A stretch of DNA of 64,000 nt from Bacillota bacterium (GTDB lineage: Bacteria > Bacillota > Clostridia > Acetivibrionales > Acetivibrionaceae), in contig JAEZUI010000019.1 of the NCBI GenBank assembly GCA_023421115.1, positions 1-64,000 of the forward strand, written 5' to 3'. Shown here in pieces: positions 62,054 through 64,000 of this stretch (position 1 is the stretch's first letter; each line of letters starts with the position of its first letter). A program made the position numbers and the translations under genes. The notes beneath the pieces are model-generated. The model did no database searches. It was not told the origin of the DNA and saw only the letters and a program-made list of their open reading frames with translations.

Positions 62054-64000
62054 TCAGTTTATTAGATTTGATTTTTGCAGAAGTCTTCTTACAATTACTG
62101 CGACCTCCGCTCTGGTTATATTGTGTTTTGGCGAAATCATTTTATTTACTGTTTCTGATACAATACCTGCTTTGATACAATCTGTAATGGATCCCTTTGC
62201 CCATTCAGAGGATTCTTCAAACGCTGGGAAAGCTGCAAGCAGCTGTTTTGCTTCATCTGCCTTAAGATTAGCTTTTAGATCAGTAATGCTCATAGCTCTG
62301 GCAAACATGGTCATTGCCTGCTCATTTGTAATTTTATCCATTGGCCCAAATATACCGTTACCATAACCTGATATAATACCATGTTCATACGCAATGGAAA
62401 CTGCATCATAGTACCATGCATCTTTAGTTACATCACTGAAGGCATCTCTCCCTGCTCCAGCACGCATCACTCCAAGTGCCCTAACAACAATTGCTGCAAA
62501 TTCCGCTCTTGTAATGTCTCCGTCAGGCTCAAACCTGTCTTCGCTGACTCCACTGATAATCAGTCTTGAACCCATATCATTCACTGCATCTTTTGCCCAA
62601 TGGTTTTCTACATCCTTAAAAGTCTTAGGACTATATATAACTGTATAAGTACTGTTATTTAAACTGTTAATTTTTGCATAGTGTTTTCCATTTATAATAG
62701 TAATGGCTGTCGGTACATGGGAGAATGTTCCATCCGAATTCAACACTATTCCTGTGGTTACTCTACTTGGGTCTATACCTTCTGGAATCGCCACAGTCCT
62801 CGCAACATAGCCGTTGAATTTGGAAACCTCTACTGTTTTATTACCGCTTGAACAGGTGATGTTAAACTCTATTGGCTTTACAACCACCTGATAATTGTTT
62901 TTATTTGCAGTGTTCTGAACCACATCTACCGTATCCTGCGGTGGTGCTGAAATAGCAACATTCACCTCGATATCCTTTAGTTCAACCTGCTCACCTATCT
63001 GCTCTGAAACATTATCAATATTTATTTGTGATGCCGGCAGTGTATAAATCACATTTTCAGTTTTTATTTCCAAAACAGCCTCTTTTCTTTCCATGTTTTT
63101 AACAGTCTCACCACTTAATCGACCTACTACCACATCTGCATCATTTTTCACAGGTATGGTTACAGTTGTATTGTTACCTTCAGTTTGAAGCTTTTCCTCT
63201 ATCCTTTTATCATCCAGAGTGATTGTTGTAATTAGCTTATCACCTTCTTTTTTGGTTGTCACCGTTGCAGCTGTTTCCTTTTTTTCGTTAACTAGTATCT
63301 CTACTCCGCTATCTGGTGTTGATGTTGGTGTTGTTGTTTGCTTTGGTGTTGGTTTTATACTTCCACTTGAGCTGGTTCCACTGCTTTTCTGTGGTGCCGG
63401 CAGAGTCACCATAGCACTGGTTACCTCTGCAAGTACTCCCGAATTAAAGGCCAGTTGGGCATTAATTACCTGGGTTCCGTTAGTGGCTGCCAAACCGTTG
63501 AAAATAACCACACCGTTGACAGCTGACCCAGTGGTTGTACCTACTAGAGTCCATTTACCCGAATCTTTTTTACTTGCAGTAACTTCCGTACTGTTATCCC
63601 ATGTACAGGTATTTCCATACTGATCCGTTAAAGCTATTATCGGCTGCTGGGCGAACTGCCCACCATTGGCTACAGGAGCTGTAATGTTTTGGATAACAGT
63701 CAAATCCGATATTGCACCATGATTGATGGTTTGAGATACTATTGAGTTGCCGTATCCTGATGCTGTAACCACAACATTTGCCGTACCCGGTGTCTGGAGG
63801 TATGTATTGTCCCCAACACTTGGCTTCAAAGTAACTTTACCGCTAGATACCGTGTATTGATTGGCAGTCAATGTGTTTGCGTTATAGCTTACACCTGTGA
63901 TGGCACTTTCAAAAGCTGCATCCGCAGCAAATGTGATTTCCAAATCATTATCCACGCTGTTCCCTGTTGTATCTGCGGTAAGTGCCTTTCCCACATTTTG
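62054..64000 (-). CDS. S-layer-homology surface protein (C-terminal part, runs off the right edge)
   Basis: At least 648 residues of a large surface protein; its start lies right of the window. The first part (to about residue 85) resembles a haemoglobin-binding-type DUF1533 unit (SGVSYN..TLTANQYTVSSGKVTLKP). An Ig-like domain follows (ITAPVANGGQFAQQPIIALT, DQYGNT). A Thr/Pro/Ser linker (about 200-230) leads to a region of unassigned beta structure. Three SLH motifs close the protein: FKDVENHWAKDAVNDMGSR (about 457), FSDVTKDAWYYDAVSIAYEHG (about 521), and FEESSEWAKGSITDCIKAGIV (about 590). SLH triplets bind pyruvylated cell-wall polymer, so it is anchored in the S-layer. Confidence 0.93.
   Translation of the reverse strand, partial: QNVGKALTADTTGNSVDNDLEITFAADAAFESAITGVSYNANTLTANQYTVSSGKVTLKPSVGDNTYLQTPGTANVVVTASGYGNSIVSQTINHGAISDLTVIQNITAPVANGGQFAQQPIIALTDQYGNTCTWDNSTEVTASKKDSGKWTLVGTTTGSAVNGVVIFNGLAATNGTQVINAQLAFNSGVLAEVTSAMVTLPAPQKSSGTSSSGSIKPTPKQTTTPTSTPDSGVEILVNEKKETAATVTTKKEGDKLITTITLDDKRIEEKLQTEGNNTTVTIPVKNDADVVVGRLSGETVKNMERKEAVLEIKTENVIYTLPASQINIDNVSEQIGEQVELKDIEVNVAISAPPQDTVDVVQNTANKNNYQVVVKPIEFNITCSSGNKTVEVSKFNGYVARTVAIPEGIDPSRVTTGIVLNSDGTFSHVPTAITIINGKHYAKINSLNNSTYTVIYSPKTFKDVENHWAKDAVNDMGSRLIISGVSEDRFEPDGDITRAEFAAIVVRALGVMRAGAGRDAFSDVTKDAWYYDAVSIAYEHGIISGYGNGIFGPMDKITNEQAMTMFARAMSITDLKANLKADEAKQLLAAFPAFEESSEWAKGSITDCIKAGIVSETVNKMISPKHNITRAEVAVIVRRLLQKSNLIN

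Overview
The window is low-GC, AT-rich bacterial chromosome with strong AGGAGG ribosome binding sites. An S-layer-homology surface protein, a CotH spore-coat-type kinase, a SpoIID-domain protein, a BlaI/BlaR1 pair, an oxygen-detoxifying FprA flavodiiron protein and a selenocysteine-decoded SelD all fit a spore-forming anaerobic Clostridia relative (Bacillota). The genus is not decidable from what I can see. I saw no rRNA or tRNA genes.

Layout. 0.3-3.0 kb: a blaI-blaR1-LRR lipoprotein operon. 3.2-6.4 kb: a DUF4397 protein, a 170-bp palindrome and a CotH-kinase protein. 6.6-16.4 kb: a decayed, rearranged stretch holding a patchwork duplication (6.65-7.86 kb copied from about 9.6-12.3 kb), an ABC-ATPase/nucleotidyltransferase chimera, a nucleotidyltransferase broken by TGA, a YoeB toxin broken by TGA beside an intact antitoxin, and several gene stumps. 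16.4-17.4 kb: a NUDIX/NrtR-like regulator with a 41-bp nested palindromic operator. 17.6-28.6 kb: a complete type III-A CRISPR-Cas system read on the minus strand in the order cas10-csm2-csm3-csm4-csm5-cas6-csm6-cas2-leader-array (14 repeats)-cas1. A second leader plus one decayed repeat lies just upstream of cas10. 28.8-32.7 kb: FprA, an RQC-type DNA-binding protein, a broken DUF6688 gene and an SPL-family radical SAM protein. 32.8-40.6 kb: a type I restriction-modification operon (HTH, hsdM, YhcG nuclease, hsdS, broken rhuM, hsdR). 40.8-44.5 kb: a SpoIID-domain protein and a chemoreceptor-like protein carrying a sugar-binding domain at its cytoplasmic C-terminus. 44.7-49.7 kb: a selenium gene cluster (LysR, class V aminotransferase, YedE, TusA-like, DUF3343, and selD with an in-frame UGA). 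50.3-55.6 kb: an SsuABC/NMT1-like ABC transporter and a hybrid-sensor histidine kinase. 55.9-60.1 kb: a RiPP (modified peptide) locus. 60.2-61.8 kb: a GNAT acetyltransferase and truncated truA and cysS. 62.0-64.0 kb: the C-terminal part of an SLH surface protein that runs off the right edge.

The most interesting system is the RiPP locus. It has a radical SAM/SPASM enzyme with a TPR tail, a C39-peptidase ABC exporter and an 82-residue precursor. The precursor has a GG-type leader, and its core carries four evenly spaced X-Tyr-Gly-Ile-x-Pro repeats. The X-Tyr-Gly motif is the recognition signature of PlpX-type spliceases, which excise tyramine and leave a beta-amino acid. The second most interesting signal is the leader-repeat relic ahead of cas10. 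Its crRNA hairpin is perfectly kept while the rest of the repeat has decayed, which suggests a Cas6-responsive or promoter role in the 5' leader of the csm operon.
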